A stretch of 9,320 nucleotides of DNA, taken from Acidisphaera sp035272265 (GTDB taxonomy: Bacteria > Pseudomonadota > Alphaproteobacteria > Acetobacterales > Acetobacteraceae). The notes beneath the pieces are model-generated. The model made no database searches. It saw only the letters and a program-made list of their open reading frames with translations, and had not been told where the DNA came from. Location: positions 1-9,320 of the forward strand of contig DATEQV010000441.1 in NCBI GenBank assembly GCA_035272265.1, read 5' to 3'. The translations under genes were made by a program, and so were the position numbers. Shown piece by piece: positions 1 through 8,100 of this stretch (position 1 is its first letter; the number at the start of each line of letters is the position of its first letter).

Positions 1-812
1 CGGCGCCGTACGTCGCGCCCATGCAGCGCAGCATGACGCCGAACGCGCCGGGCTACGCGCCGTCCCCCGGCTATGGTCAGCCCGGCTACGCCGGGGGCCG
101 CTCGCCCTTCATGTCGGGCCTGCTGGGCGGACTGGTGGGCGCCGGCATCGGCGGCCTGCTGTTCGGCCACGGCCTGTTCGGCGGGTTCACCGGCTTCGGC
201 AGCTTCATCGGCTTCCTCATCCAGATCTTCCTCATCGTCTGGATCGCGCGCTGGCTGTTTCGCCGCTTCCGCGGGCCCGCCTACGCCGGCGGACCCGGGA
301 TCTTCGCCCGCGCCATGCCGGGCGGGATGGCGGGCGGAACGCCGGTAGGCGCGCGCGCCGGCAGCGTGCCGGCCGCGGGGGCGCCCCTCGGGCCGCCCCC
401 CGGGCCGCCGGTGGCGATCACCACCGGCGACTACCAGCAGTTCGAGCAGTCGCTGAAGGCGGTGCAGGACGCGTGGAGCCGGTCGGACCTGCCCGCGCTG
501 CAGCTTCTCGCCACACCCGAGATGGTGTCGTACTTCGCCGAGCAGCTCGCCGAATTCGCCAGCCGGGGCGTGCGCAACACGGTCAGCGACGTGCGTCTGG
601 CACAGGGCGACCTGGCGCAGTCGTGGCGCGAGGGCAACCGCGAATACGCGACGGTGGCGATGCGCTTCTCGATGATCGACGTCACGCGCGACGGCGCGGG
701 CAACGTCGTCGACGGCAGCCCGGCCGAGCGTCAGTCCGCAACCGAGGTCTGGACCTTCGTGCGCGTCCCCGGCGGGCGCTGGCTGCTCTCGGCGATCCAG
801 CAGGCGCGCTGA
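1..812 (+). CDS. Tim44-like domain membrane protein, 5' end outside window
   Basis: Partial gene. The reading frame is open to the left edge, and the codons before the first ATG (position 21) read APYVAP, which runs into the usual Pro/Ala-rich linker (MQRSMTP) of bacterial Tim44-like proteins. The true start, normally with a signal peptide, is therefore upstream, and the ATG at 21 is probably internal. Counting from that ATG, residues 1-28 are a Pro/Gly/Tyr-rich linker. Residues about 30-56 form a Gly-rich hydrophobic stretch and about 59-79 a second hydrophobic segment followed by basic residues (RWLFRRFR). Residues about 82-130 are another Pro/Ala/Gly linker, and about 131-263 form the Tim44-like domain, with recognisable features such as a W near the start (VQDAWSRSDLPAL) and an ending VRVPGGRWLLSAIQQAR. 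In mitochondria Tim44 serves protein import. The bacterial relatives are membrane-anchored with no settled function. The next gene starts one base after the stop, suggesting co-transcription. Confidence 0.85.
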   Translation, partial: APYVAPMQRSMTPNAPGYAPSPGYGQPGYAGGRSPFMSGLLGGLVGAGIGGLLFGHGLFGGFTGFGSFIGFLIQIFLIVWIARWLFRRFRGPAYAGGPGIFARAMPGGMAGGTPVGARAGSVPAAGAPLGPPPGPPVAITTGDYQQFEQSLKAVQDAWSRSDLPALQLLATPEMVSYFAEQLAEFASRGVRNTVSDVRLAQGDLAQSWREGNREYATVAMRFSMIDVTRDGAGNVVDGSPAERQSATEVWTFVRVPGGRWLLSAIQQAR

Positions 813-813
813 C

Positions 814-2233
814 GTGACCCGCCGCTCGGCGGCGGCGCGTGCCGCTCAGCCGGCGGCGTGGCCGCGTATCGCGCTGCGCCGCGACCCGGCGGCCTGTGCG
901 CGGATGCTGGGCGCCGCTTTCGCGCTCTACGGGCTGGTCGCCGTGGTGTTGCTGGCCACCGAGATGCCGCCGTTTCAGAACCCCGACGAGGCGGCGCATT
1001 TCCTGCGTGCCCAGCAGGTTTCGCGCGGCGGCCTGATCGGACGGCGGCTCGACATCGAACGTTCCGACGGCAGCACGCGCGCCGCTGAGGGCCTGGGTTC
1101 CGTTCTGGCCGGTGACGCAGGATCCCGACGCTCGTGTCACGCCATCGACGTGGGCTCCGCAGGTCCGATGGTCGGGCGAGAAGTTCAACATGAACTTCGA
1201 CAACACCGCCTTGTATCCGCCGGTCTTCTACGTGCCGTCGGCGCTCGGCATCCTGATCGCGCGCGGCGCCGGGCTGACCGTGGTGCAGACCCTGACCCTG
1301 TCGCGGATCCTGACGGGCGCCGTCGCGGTCGCCGTCGCGGCGACGGCCATCGCCTGCGCCGAGGCCGCCTCGGTGGCGCTGTTCGCCGTCATGACGCTAC
1401 CGATGTCGCTGGCCCTGCTCGCCTCGGGTTCGCAGGACGCGCTGCTGCTGGCGTGCAGCGCGATGGCGGCCGCGCTGTTCGCGCGCTTCTGGCGCCGCCA
1501 GGCGGCCCCGAGCCGGGCCGAACAGATCGCGGCAGTGGTCCTGCTGGCCCTGATCTGCACGTCGCGTCCGCCTTACGTCGGGCTGGCGCTGCTGCCGCTG
1601 ACGGTCCCCTCGGTGGCGGCGCGCTGGCGCCTCGCCTCCGCCGCCGCGGTCGTCCTGAGCGTCGCCGCGTGGTCCACGCTGGCGGCGATCAGCGCCTGGA
1701 CCTCGTACAACGTCACCGGTGCCGATCCGTCGGCGCAGGCGACGCTGCTGCTGGGCCATCCGTGGGACATCGCCCGCATCGCGCTCGATACGCTGCAGCG
1801 ATACGGAAGCGACTACATCCACGGCTTCATCGGCGTGTTCGGCTGGTCCGGCACAAGGCTGCCCCGATCGTATGAGGTTGCCGCCGTCATCGTTCTGGGC
1901 ATCGCCGCCGCCGCGACGATGCTGGGCGAGCGGGGCCGGCGGATCGGCATCGTGCCGCGCGCCCTGATCGCCGGCAGCATCCTGCTGTCGGCTGCCGCGG
2001 TCTTCGGCATCGAGTACCTGACCTGGACGCCGCCGGGCGCGCTCGTCGTCGACGGCGTGCAAGGCCGCTACTTCCTGCCGCTCGCGCTGGTCGCCGCGGC
2101 CGCGTTGCCGGCGCTGCGGATCGCTCGGCTCGAACCCGCACGATGGGCTCTGAGCCTCGCGGTCGGCCTGTTGCCGATCGTCACGCTCGGCGTGACGCTG
2201 CGTTCGATCGTGCTGCGCTACTACCTCGGATAG
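814..2233 (+). pseudogene. DUF2142-type polytopic membrane protein gene, disrupted by a frameshift
   Basis: Two overlapping frames together encode one DUF2142-like protein. The 5' part begins with GTG at 814, one base after the previous stop. It encodes a first hydrophobic segment (about residues 31-49) and the family-like motif PPFQNPDEAAHFLRAQQ, ending with GGLIGRRL near 1050. The 3' part is read one base later, up to the stop at 2231-2233. It continues with PFWPVTQDPDARVT, then NFDNTALYPPVFYVPSALGI, multiple membrane segments and the C-terminal motif QGRYFLP typical of the family. The second frame has a TGA at 1034-1036, so the shift lies after 1036 and probably before about 1097. The CG-rich run near 1076-1088 is a natural place for a one-base gain. 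The repaired protein would be about 470 residues. DUF2142 proteins are uncharacterised multi-pass inner-membrane proteins, sometimes near glycan-assembly genes, and a glycosyltransferase-like role is only conjecture. A sequencing error is as likely as real decay. A shortened product could start at GTG 1112. Confidence 0.8.
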
Positions 2234-2245
2234 ACGACTCTCCCG

Positions 2246-2806
2246 TCACGGACCCGGCTGGATGCGGGTGATCTTCGACCCTTCCAGGCCGAGCCCCGCC
2301 ATCAGCCCGTGCTGGCCGAACGGAAAGGCGTAGACATCCTGCGTCAGTGTGGTGGTCGTCAGGCTGGCGGCGGCGCCCTTGTCCTCGACGACCAGGCTCG
2401 GGCCCGAGCCGATCGCCCAGCCGTCGCTCTTCTGCAAGTAGTCGAGCGACGAATCGGTCATGAAGAACAGCGCGTAGCTGAACGCCTGCCCGCCGGCCTG
2501 CAGGCCGAACGACGCGGCCGAGACGTTGTAGTAGCCGGCCGGCCGGCCGCGCACGAGCAGCACGCCGTCGCCCGTCTGGCCGCCGACGATCAGGCCGCCC
2601 TTGATGATGCGGGGAAACACCAGGATCGCCTTGGCGCGCCGACCCAGCTCGCGCGCCTTGGCGTTCTCCGCATACAGCAGGTTCAGTGCGCGCTGCCCAT
2701 TCTGCGCGAGCACGCGGGCCGACGCCGCGCGCGCACGGCCCGATCCGGCGGCAACAAGGCCGGCGGACGCGGACAGGAGAAGAAACGAACGCCTGGTGCT
2801 GATCAT
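2246..2806 (-). CDS. SYLF/Ysc84-domain protein with twin-arginine signal peptide
   Basis: 186 residues from the ATG at 2806. The frame is open further upstream, but that stretch overlaps ppk2, and this ATG is followed immediately by a clear Tat-type signal: STRRSFLLL (residues 3-11), a hydrophobic core to about residue 21, and likely cleavage after ARA (27) or ASA (30). The mature part matches the bacterial SYLF (Ysc84) lipid-binding domain. It has AKAILVFPRIIKGGLIVGG near residues 57-75, then GVLLVRGRPAGYYNVSAASFGLQAGGQ in sense, and the C-terminal YAFPFGQHGLMAGLGLEGSKITRI block. Eukaryotic SYLF proteins bind phosphoinositides. Bacterial ones are periplasmic or envelope proteins of unclear role. 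A Tat signal implies export in the folded state. It lies 17 bases downstream of ppk2 on the same strand, with only a weak AG-rich ribosome site (GAAGCGAG), so it probably depends on the ppk2 transcript. Its stop is 12 bases from the stop of the convergent DUF2142 gene. Confidence 0.88.
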   Translation of the reverse strand: MISTRRSFLLLSASAGLVAAGSGRARAASARVLAQNGQRALNLLYAENAKARELGRRAKAILVFPRIIKGGLIVGGQTGDGVLLVRGRPAGYYNVSAASFGLQAGGQAFSYALFFMTDSSLDYLQKSDGWAIGSGPSLVVEDKGAAASLTTTTLTQDVYAFPFGQHGLMAGLGLEGSKITRIQPGP

Positions 2807-2823
2807 GGTACGACTCGCTTCGG

Positions 2824-3678
2824 TTACGTATTTGAAGGCCAGCGCAGTTCGGGGACGGCCCTGAACGGGTAGTTCGGCTCCTCGTAGCCGTGCGGCTCCT
2901 GCCGCTTCGGCAGCTTCACCTTCTCCCGCGGCGGCTCCTCGTACGGAATGTGCGCGAGCATGTGCGAGATGACGTTCAGCCGCGCCCGCTTCTTGTCGTT
3001 GGAATCCACCACGTACCACGGGGCCCACGTGGTGTCCGTCTTGGCGAACATGTCGTCGCGCGCGCGCGAATAGTCGTACCACCGGCTGTACGACTTCAGG
3101 TCCATCGGCGACAGCTTCCAGATCTTCCGCCCGTCGTCGATGCGCCCTTTCAGCCGCGCGGTCTGCTCCTCCTCGCTCACTTCCAGCCAGTATTTCAGCA
3201 GGATAATGCCCGACTGGACAAATGCCTGCTCGACCTCCGGAGCCATGACAAGGAAGCGCTGCGCCTGGTCGTCGGTGCAGAAGCCCATGACCCGCTCGAC
3301 GCCGGCGCGGTTGTACCAGCTCCGGTCGAAGATCGCGATCTCGCCGGCCGCCGGAAGCAGCGACATGTAGCGCTGGATGTACATCTGCGACTTCTCGCGC
3401 TCGGTCGGCGCCGGCAGTGCGTACACCCGGAACACGCGCGGGCTGACGCGCTCCGTGATCGCCTTGATCACGCCGCCCTTGCCCGCGCCGTCCCGCCCTT
3501 CGAACACGATGCAGACCTTCAGCCCCTTGTGGACGGTCCACATCTGTAGCTTCACCAGCTCGACATGCACCCGGGCAAGCTCGCGCCGATAGTCCTTGTT
3601 GGACAGCTTCTCGGCCGGCGGTGCGGCGTCCGGCGCCTCGTCACTGCCGGACGTCTTCCGCTTCTTCCCCGTGCTCAT
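2824..3678 (-). CDS. ppk2: Polyphosphate kinase 2 (PPK2), probably class I
   Basis: 284 residues, the usual length for a single-domain PPK2. These soluble cytoplasmic enzymes transfer phosphate between polyphosphate and nucleotides. Class I enzymes mainly phosphorylate ADP or GDP to the triphosphate with polyphosphate, and also run in reverse. Visible motifs are the Walker A loop EGRDGAGKGG (residues 60-69, Lys67), the Walker B-type FDRSWYNRAGVE (117-128), and the lid region with KIWKLSPMD and following Arg/Lys residues (about 185-207). Other family hallmarks are SQMYIQRY (97-104), WLEVSEEEQ, and DTTWAPWYVVDSNDKKRARLN (about 215-235 in two pieces). The first 25 residues are a charged, low-complexity tail. 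The ATG at 3678 is preceded by a G-run (GGGGGG about 5 bases upstream), a plausible ribosome site. It is the first gene of a minus-strand pair with the SYLF gene. A palindromic FNR/FixK-like site lies about 140 bases upstream. The class I call is from overall resemblance, since class-specific residues were not aligned. Confidence 0.95.
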   Translation of the reverse strand: MSTGKKRKTSGSDEAPDAAPPAEKLSNKDYRRELARVHVELVKLQMWTVHKGLKVCIVFEGRDGAGKGGVIKAITERVSPRVFRVYALPAPTEREKSQMYIQRYMSLLPAAGEIAIFDRSWYNRAGVERVMGFCTDDQAQRFLVMAPEVEQAFVQSGIILLKYWLEVSEEEQTARLKGRIDDGRKIWKLSPMDLKSYSRWYDYSRARDDMFAKTDTTWAPWYVVDSNDKKRARLNVISHMLAHIPYEEPPREKVKLPKRQEPHGYEEPNYPFRAVPELRWPSNT

Positions 3679-3789
3679 CGCAGCCCCCCGTCATGTGACG
3701 GCCCGGCCGGTCCTTGGGTGGACCTTCATCCGGTTTTGTTTCAACGCGCCTGCCGCCTGGGCGCACGGCACAGCTTTCCCCGATTTCGG

Positions 3790-3795
3790 ATTTAA
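3790..3795 (-). promoter_or_regulatory. Possible -10 element of the ppk2 promoter
   Basis: Read on the minus strand this is TTAAAT, four of six matches to TATAAT, in one of the few AT-rich spots of the region. It lies 20 bases downstream of the FNR/FixK-like palindrome, which would replace the -35 element in an activator-dependent promoter. The implied 5' untranslated leader of ppk2 would be about 105 bases. The call depends on the neighbouring box and is weak on its own. Confidence 0.25.
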
Positions 3796-3815
3796 TGCGA
3801 CCGGTCGAACCGTCA

Positions 3816-3829
3816 TTGACCTCGGTCAA
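3816..3829. promoter_or_regulatory. Perfect palindrome TTGACC-TC-GGTCAA, candidate FNR/FixK-family site
   Basis: Two six-base arms in perfect inverted repeat around a two-base spacer. The sequence fits the pattern TTGA-N6-TCAA recognised by the Crp/Fnr family (Fnr, FixK, and similar low-oxygen or nitric-oxide regulators). On the leftward strand a -10-like hexamer TTAAAT (3795 to 3790) lies 20 bases beyond the box. That puts the box centre about 40 bases upstream of a start near 3783, close to the -41.5 position typical of class II activation. No comparable hexamer lies at that distance in the rightward direction, so ppk2 is the better candidate target. The palindrome is seen directly; the regulator is inferred. 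It could instead be an operator for an unrelated repressor of the RND operon. Confidence 0.45.
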
Positions 3830-4005
3830 CGCCGCGATGGTGCAGAACCGCCACAAGCGAGCCCACGAGTATCGGCATCCGCAATTCGGCCGCGCCCATC
3901 AGAGGCGAACCCTGTAGGCACGCAACGGCATAGGTTGTATCGGTGCCAGCATGGGTGCGTCCGTCACGCACGACGACGGCACGGGGGTCGCACAAGATGT
4001 CGCAT

Positions 4006-4012
4006 GAGGGGG
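4006..4012 (+). promoter_or_regulatory. Ribosome binding site of the RND adaptor gene
   Basis: GAGGGGG lies five bases before the ATG at 4018. It favours that start over the in-frame ATGs at 3943 and 3997, and the signal peptide begins exactly there. Confidence 0.6.
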
Positions 4013-4017
4013 TTCGC

Positions 4018-5127
4018 ATGCGCCTGTCCGTCCTGAGTGCCGCCGTACTCCTTGCATTGTTGACCGTACCGCCTGGCCGCGCGCAACAGCCGGCCGCGGT
4101 CCAGGTGGGCACCGTCGCGGCCCAACTCCAACCTGTCACCCGCGCGACCGAGTTCGTCGGCCGCGTCGAGGCGGTGGACCGGGTCGACGTCCGCGCTCGC
4201 GTGACCGGCTATCTGCAGAAGGTGCTGTTCACCGAAGGCCAGATGGTCAAAGTGGGCGACCCGCTCTACCAGATCGAACCCGACAGCTTCCAGGCCGCCG
4301 TGCAGCAGGCGCAGGGCGCGCTGTTCCAGGCGCAGGGCAAGTACGCCAACGCGGCAGCGCAACGGGCGCGCTCCGAGGAGCTGGTGAAGACGTCAGCCAC
4401 GTCGCGCGCCGAGCTTGATCGCAACGTCGCCGCCGAGAAGTCCGCGCAAGGCGAGGTCGACATGGCCGACGCCAACCTGAAGACCGCGAACGTCAATCTC
4501 GGCTACACGACGATCGCCTCTCCGGTCGCCGGCGAGATCGGCCGCTCGGCGGTCACGGTCGGCAACGTCGTGGGGCCCGATAGCGGCATCCTGACGACGA
4601 TCGTCAGCCGCGACCCGATGTACGTCACGTTTCCGGTCAGCCAGCGCGAGTTCCTCAAGATCGAGCAGGAGGAGGACCGGCGCAAAGCCGGCGAGTCGCT
4701 GACGGTGCAGGTCCGGTTCTCCGACGGATCGCTCTACGACCAGACGGGCAAGATCAACTTCGTCGACGTCACCGTCGACCGGGCGACCGACACGGTGTCG
4801 GTACGGGCGACGCTTGCGAACCCGAAGGGCAAGCTGATCGACGGCCAGCTCGTGCGCGTCGCGGTCAGCGCCGAGAAGCCGGAAGAGAAAGTGCTGATTC
4901 CGCAAGCGGCGCTGGTCATCGACCAGAAGGGCCCGTACGTGTTCATCGTCGTGGACGGCAAGGCGGTCGTCCAGCGCGTGAAGACCGGCGGCGATTCGGG
5001 CACCAACGTGATCATCGACGACGGCCTGAAAGGCGGCGAGCAGGTCGTGGTCCAGGGTGTGGAAAACCTGCGCCCCGGTGCGGCCGTCGTCGCCAGTCCC
5101 GCGCAGCTGCCAGCCGACCGGAGCTGA
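4018..5127 (+). CDS. RND efflux periplasmic adaptor (membrane fusion protein, AcrA/MexA family)
   Basis: 369 residues from the ATG at 4018, chosen because a GAGGGGG ribosome site lies five bases upstream and a Sec signal peptide begins here (hydrophobic core SAAVLLALLTV, likely cleavage GRA-QQ after residue 22). The frame also contains upstream ATGs at 3943 and 3997, but these would bury the signal. There is no lipobox cysteine, so unlike AcrA it is not a lipoprotein. Domains in order are the first half of the lipoyl/barrel-sandwich domain (about 57-88, VDVRARVTGYLQKVLFTEGQ), an Ala/Gln-rich alpha-helical hairpin (about 89-151), and the second lipoyl half (about 152-180, ASPVAGEIGRSAVTVGNVV). 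A beta-barrel (about 180-270) and a membrane-proximal domain (about 270-350, VLIPQAALV onward) follow. It should link the inner-membrane pump encoded three bases downstream to an outer-membrane channel, which is not encoded in the window. Substrate cannot be read from the sequence. Confidence 0.95.
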   Translation: MRLSVLSAAVLLALLTVPPGRAQQPAAVQVGTVAAQLQPVTRATEFVGRVEAVDRVDVRARVTGYLQKVLFTEGQMVKVGDPLYQIEPDSFQAAVQQAQGALFQAQGKYANAAAQRARSEELVKTSATSRAELDRNVAAEKSAQGEVDMADANLKTANVNLGYTTIASPVAGEIGRSAVTVGNVVGPDSGILTTIVSRDPMYVTFPVSQREFLKIEQEEDRRKAGESLTVQVRFSDGSLYDQTGKINFVDVTVDRATDTVSVRATLANPKGKLIDGQLVRVAVSAEKPEEKVLIPQAALVIDQKGPYVFIVVDGKAVVQRVKTGGDSGTNVIIDDGLKGGEQVVVQGVENLRPGAAVVASPAQLPADRS

Positions 5128-5130
5128 TCC

Positions 5131-8100
5131 GTGTTCTCCGCGATCTTCATCCGGCGGCCGCGGATGGCGGCCGTCATCGCGATCGTCACCACGATCGCCG
5201 GCCTGCTGTCGCTGCTGTCGATTCCGATCGCGCAGTATCCCGACATCGTGCCGCCGCAGGTGTCGGTGACGACGACCTACCCGGGCGCGTCCGCCGCGGT
5301 GGTGGAAGCCACCATCGCGCAGCCGATCGAAAGTCAGGTCGTCGGCGTCGACAAGATGATCTACATGAAGAGCGTCAGCGGCAATGACGGCAGCTACTCG
5401 CTCAAGGCGTCGTTCGAACTCGGCACCAACCCCGACATCAACACCGTCAACGTCAACAACCGCGTCCAGATCGCACTGTCGAAGCTGCCCGAAGACGTCC
5501 GCCGCCAGGGGGTGACGGTGAAGAAGCAGTCGACCGCCCTGCTCGGCGTGATCGCGCTGTATTCGCCGGACCAGACGCATGACGAGCTGTTCGTCTCCAA
5601 CTACGCTACGATCAACCTGCTCGACCTGATCAGGAGCACGCCCGGCGTCGGCGATGCGACGCTGTTCGGGCCGCAGGACTACGCGATGCGGGCGTGGGTG
5701 CGCACCGACCGGCTGACCGGCCTAGGCCTGACGGCCGCGGACGTGATCCAGGCAATCCAGGCGCAGAACGTGCAGGCCGCGGTCGGGCGCCTGGGCGCGC
5801 GGCCGACGTCCAACGACCAGCAGCTGCAGCTCAACATCCAGACCAAGGGACGGCTGAGCACGGTCAGGGAGTTCGAGCAGATCGTCATCCGGACCAATCC
5901 GGATGGATCGGTGCTGCGCCTGGGCGACATCGCGCGGCTGGAGCTGGGGGCGGCGAACCTCGACCGCTCGACCCGGCTGAACGGCGCGCCGGCGGCGCTG
6001 ATCGCGATCTACCAGGCGCCCGGCGCCAACGCGCTGAGCGCGCTCGACGCCGTCAAGCAGGTGATGGAGACCTCGGCGCACGGCTTCCCCGAGGGGCTGT
6101 CGTGGAAGGTGACCTACGACCCCACCACCTTCGTCACCGACACGATCCACGAGGTGCAGAAGACGCTGGTCGAGGCGTTCATCCTCGTGGTGCTGGTCGT
6201 CTTCCTGTTCCTCGGCAACCTGCGCGCAACCCTGATCCCGACCATCGCCGTGCCGGTCAGCCTGATCGGCACGTTCATCGTGCTGAACGCGATCGGCTAT
6301 TCGGCCAACACGGTGTCGCTGCTGGCCATCGTGCTCGCGATCGGCATCGTGGTGGACGACGCGATCGTGGTCGTCGAGGCGGTCGAGCAGGTGATGGAGG
6401 AGCATCCCGAACTGACGCCGGCGCAGGCGACCGAGATGGCGATGGGGCAGATCTTCGCGCCGATCATCGCGATCACGCTGGTGCTGCTGTCGGTGTTCGT
6501 GCCGGTTGCGTTTATCTCCGGCATCTCCGGCGAGCTTTTCCGCCAGTTCGCGGTCACCGTCGCGGTGGCGATGTTCCTCTCGGCGATCAACGCGCTGACG
6601 CTCTCGCCCGCCCTTTGCGCCCTGTTGCTGCGCCCGCATCACGGGCCACGCCGCGGGATCATCGGCGTCGTGATGCGCTCGATCGATTGGGTGCGCGACG
6701 GGTACGGCGCGATCGTCGCCCGCCTCGTGCGCATCTCGATCGTCGGGCTGCTGATGGTCGCCGTGTCGATGGCTGGCATCGTAGGCTTGGGCAAGGTGAC
6801 GCCCACCGGCTTCGTGCCGGAGGAGGACCAGGGCGCGTTCTTCGTCGTGGCCCAGTTGCCCGACGGCGCGTCGATCGGCCGAACCGAGGCCGTCGTCTCG
6901 CAGATCGAGGCGATCCTGAAGACGGAGCCGGCGGTCGCCGACTACTCCGCCACGATCGGTCTGAATTTCGTCGACAACTACTCGCAGCCGAACGCCGCGT
7001 TCCTGATCGTCTCGCTCAAGCCGTTCGAGGAACGGCACGGTGCGTCGGATACCGCGCCGGCGATGATCGCTCGGCTCGGCCAGAAGTTCCAGGCGATCCG
7101 CGGGGGACGCGCGGTGCCGCTCGCACCGCCGCCGATCATCGGCCTGGGCACCGGTGGCGGCTTCAGCTACATCCTGCAGGACACCGGCGGCGCGGATTCG
7201 AAGGCGCTGGCGCAGGTGCTGCGGGGCTTGCTGATCGCGGCCAACCAGGACCCCAAGCTCAGCCGCGTGTTCAGCACCTTCTCGGCCAACACCCCGTCGA
7301 TCTACCTCGACATCGACCGCGACAAGGCGCAGGTGCTGAAGGTCTCGCCGTCGGCGATCTTCCAGGCGCTGCAGGCCTCGCTCGGCGGCTACTATATCAA
7401 CGACTTCAACCTGTTCGGCCGCTCCTGGCAGGTGCAAGTGCAGGCGGAATCCGAGGACCGCAACTCGGTCGACGACATCTACCGCATCAACGTGCGCAGC
7501 GACGACGGCAAGATGATACCGCTGCGCAGCCTGGTCGAGGTGCGGCCAGTCATCGGCCCGCAGGCGCTGATCCGCTACAACAACCGGCTCGCCGTCGGCA
7601 TCCAGGGCAGCCCGGCCCCCGGTGTGTCGTCCGGCCAGGCGCTGGCGGCGATGGAGCAGGTGGCGGCGCGCACCCTGCCGCGCGGCTACGCCGGACTGTG
7701 GACCGACGTGTCGTTCCAGGAGAAACGGGCCGAGGGCCAGACCACGATCATCCTCGGCTTCGCGGTGCTGTTCGCCTACCTGTTCCTCGTCGCGCTGTAT
7801 GAAAGCTGGACCATCCCGGTGCCGGTGCTGCTGTCGGTGACGGTGGGCGTGCTTGGCTCGTTCGCCGGCATCGTGCTCGCGGGTCTCACGCTCGACCTGT
7901 ACGCGCAGATCGGCATGGTGGTGCTGATCGGGCTGGCGGCGAAGAACGGCATCCTGATCGTCGAGTTCGCGAAGGCGCGGCGCGAGGAAGGCATGCCGCT
8001 GCTGCAAGCGGCGACCGAGGGCGCGCGGCTGCGCTTCCGCCCGGTGATGATGACGTCCTTCGCCTTCATCCTCGGCCTGCTGCCGCTGGTGATCGCGGTC

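Larger units (their letters stand above)
3679..4017. other. Divergent intergenic region between ppk2 and the RND operon
   Basis: 339 bases without a convincing gene. It must hold the promoters for both ppk2 (leftward) and the RND operon (rightward). Visible are a 10-base perfect palindrome CGACCGGTCG at 3798-3807, the TTGACC-TC-GGTCAA palindrome at 3816-3829 (listed separately), and an AT-richer stretch at about 3783-3796 that could serve as a leftward -10. No clear sigma-70 promoter was found facing the RND genes. Short open frames here have no signal peptide, family motif or ribosome site and look like chance frames in GC-rich DNA. No adjacent TetR- or MarR-type regulator gene is present in the window. 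Confidence 0.6.

Noticed and set aside
2807..3541. N-terminal extension of the SYLF reading frame through ppk2
   Set aside because: The extension overlaps ppk2 in another frame and has no motifs. The Tat signal starting at 2806 defines the real start.
3835..3917. Possible universal-stress-protein remnant on the minus strand of the intergenic region
   Set aside because: A short stretch reading MPILVGSLVAVLHHRG looked suggestive, but it is too short, lacks the ATP-binding G-x2-G-x9-G-S/T motif, and has no continuation.
3596..4036. A 146-codon plus-strand open frame in the divergent intergenic region
   Set aside because: It overlaps the start regions of ppk2 and the adaptor gene, has no ribosome site or motif, and looks like a chance frame.
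4393..5580. A 395-codon minus-strand open frame across the adaptor-pump junction
   Set aside because: It spans two well-supported plus-strand genes, and its composition is that of a reverse-frame shadow.
5694..7802. A 702-codon open frame on the plus strand, overlapping the pump gene in another frame
   Set aside because: The product is Arg/Gly/Ala-rich with no recognisable domain, and the overlapping frame encodes conserved pump motifs throughout.
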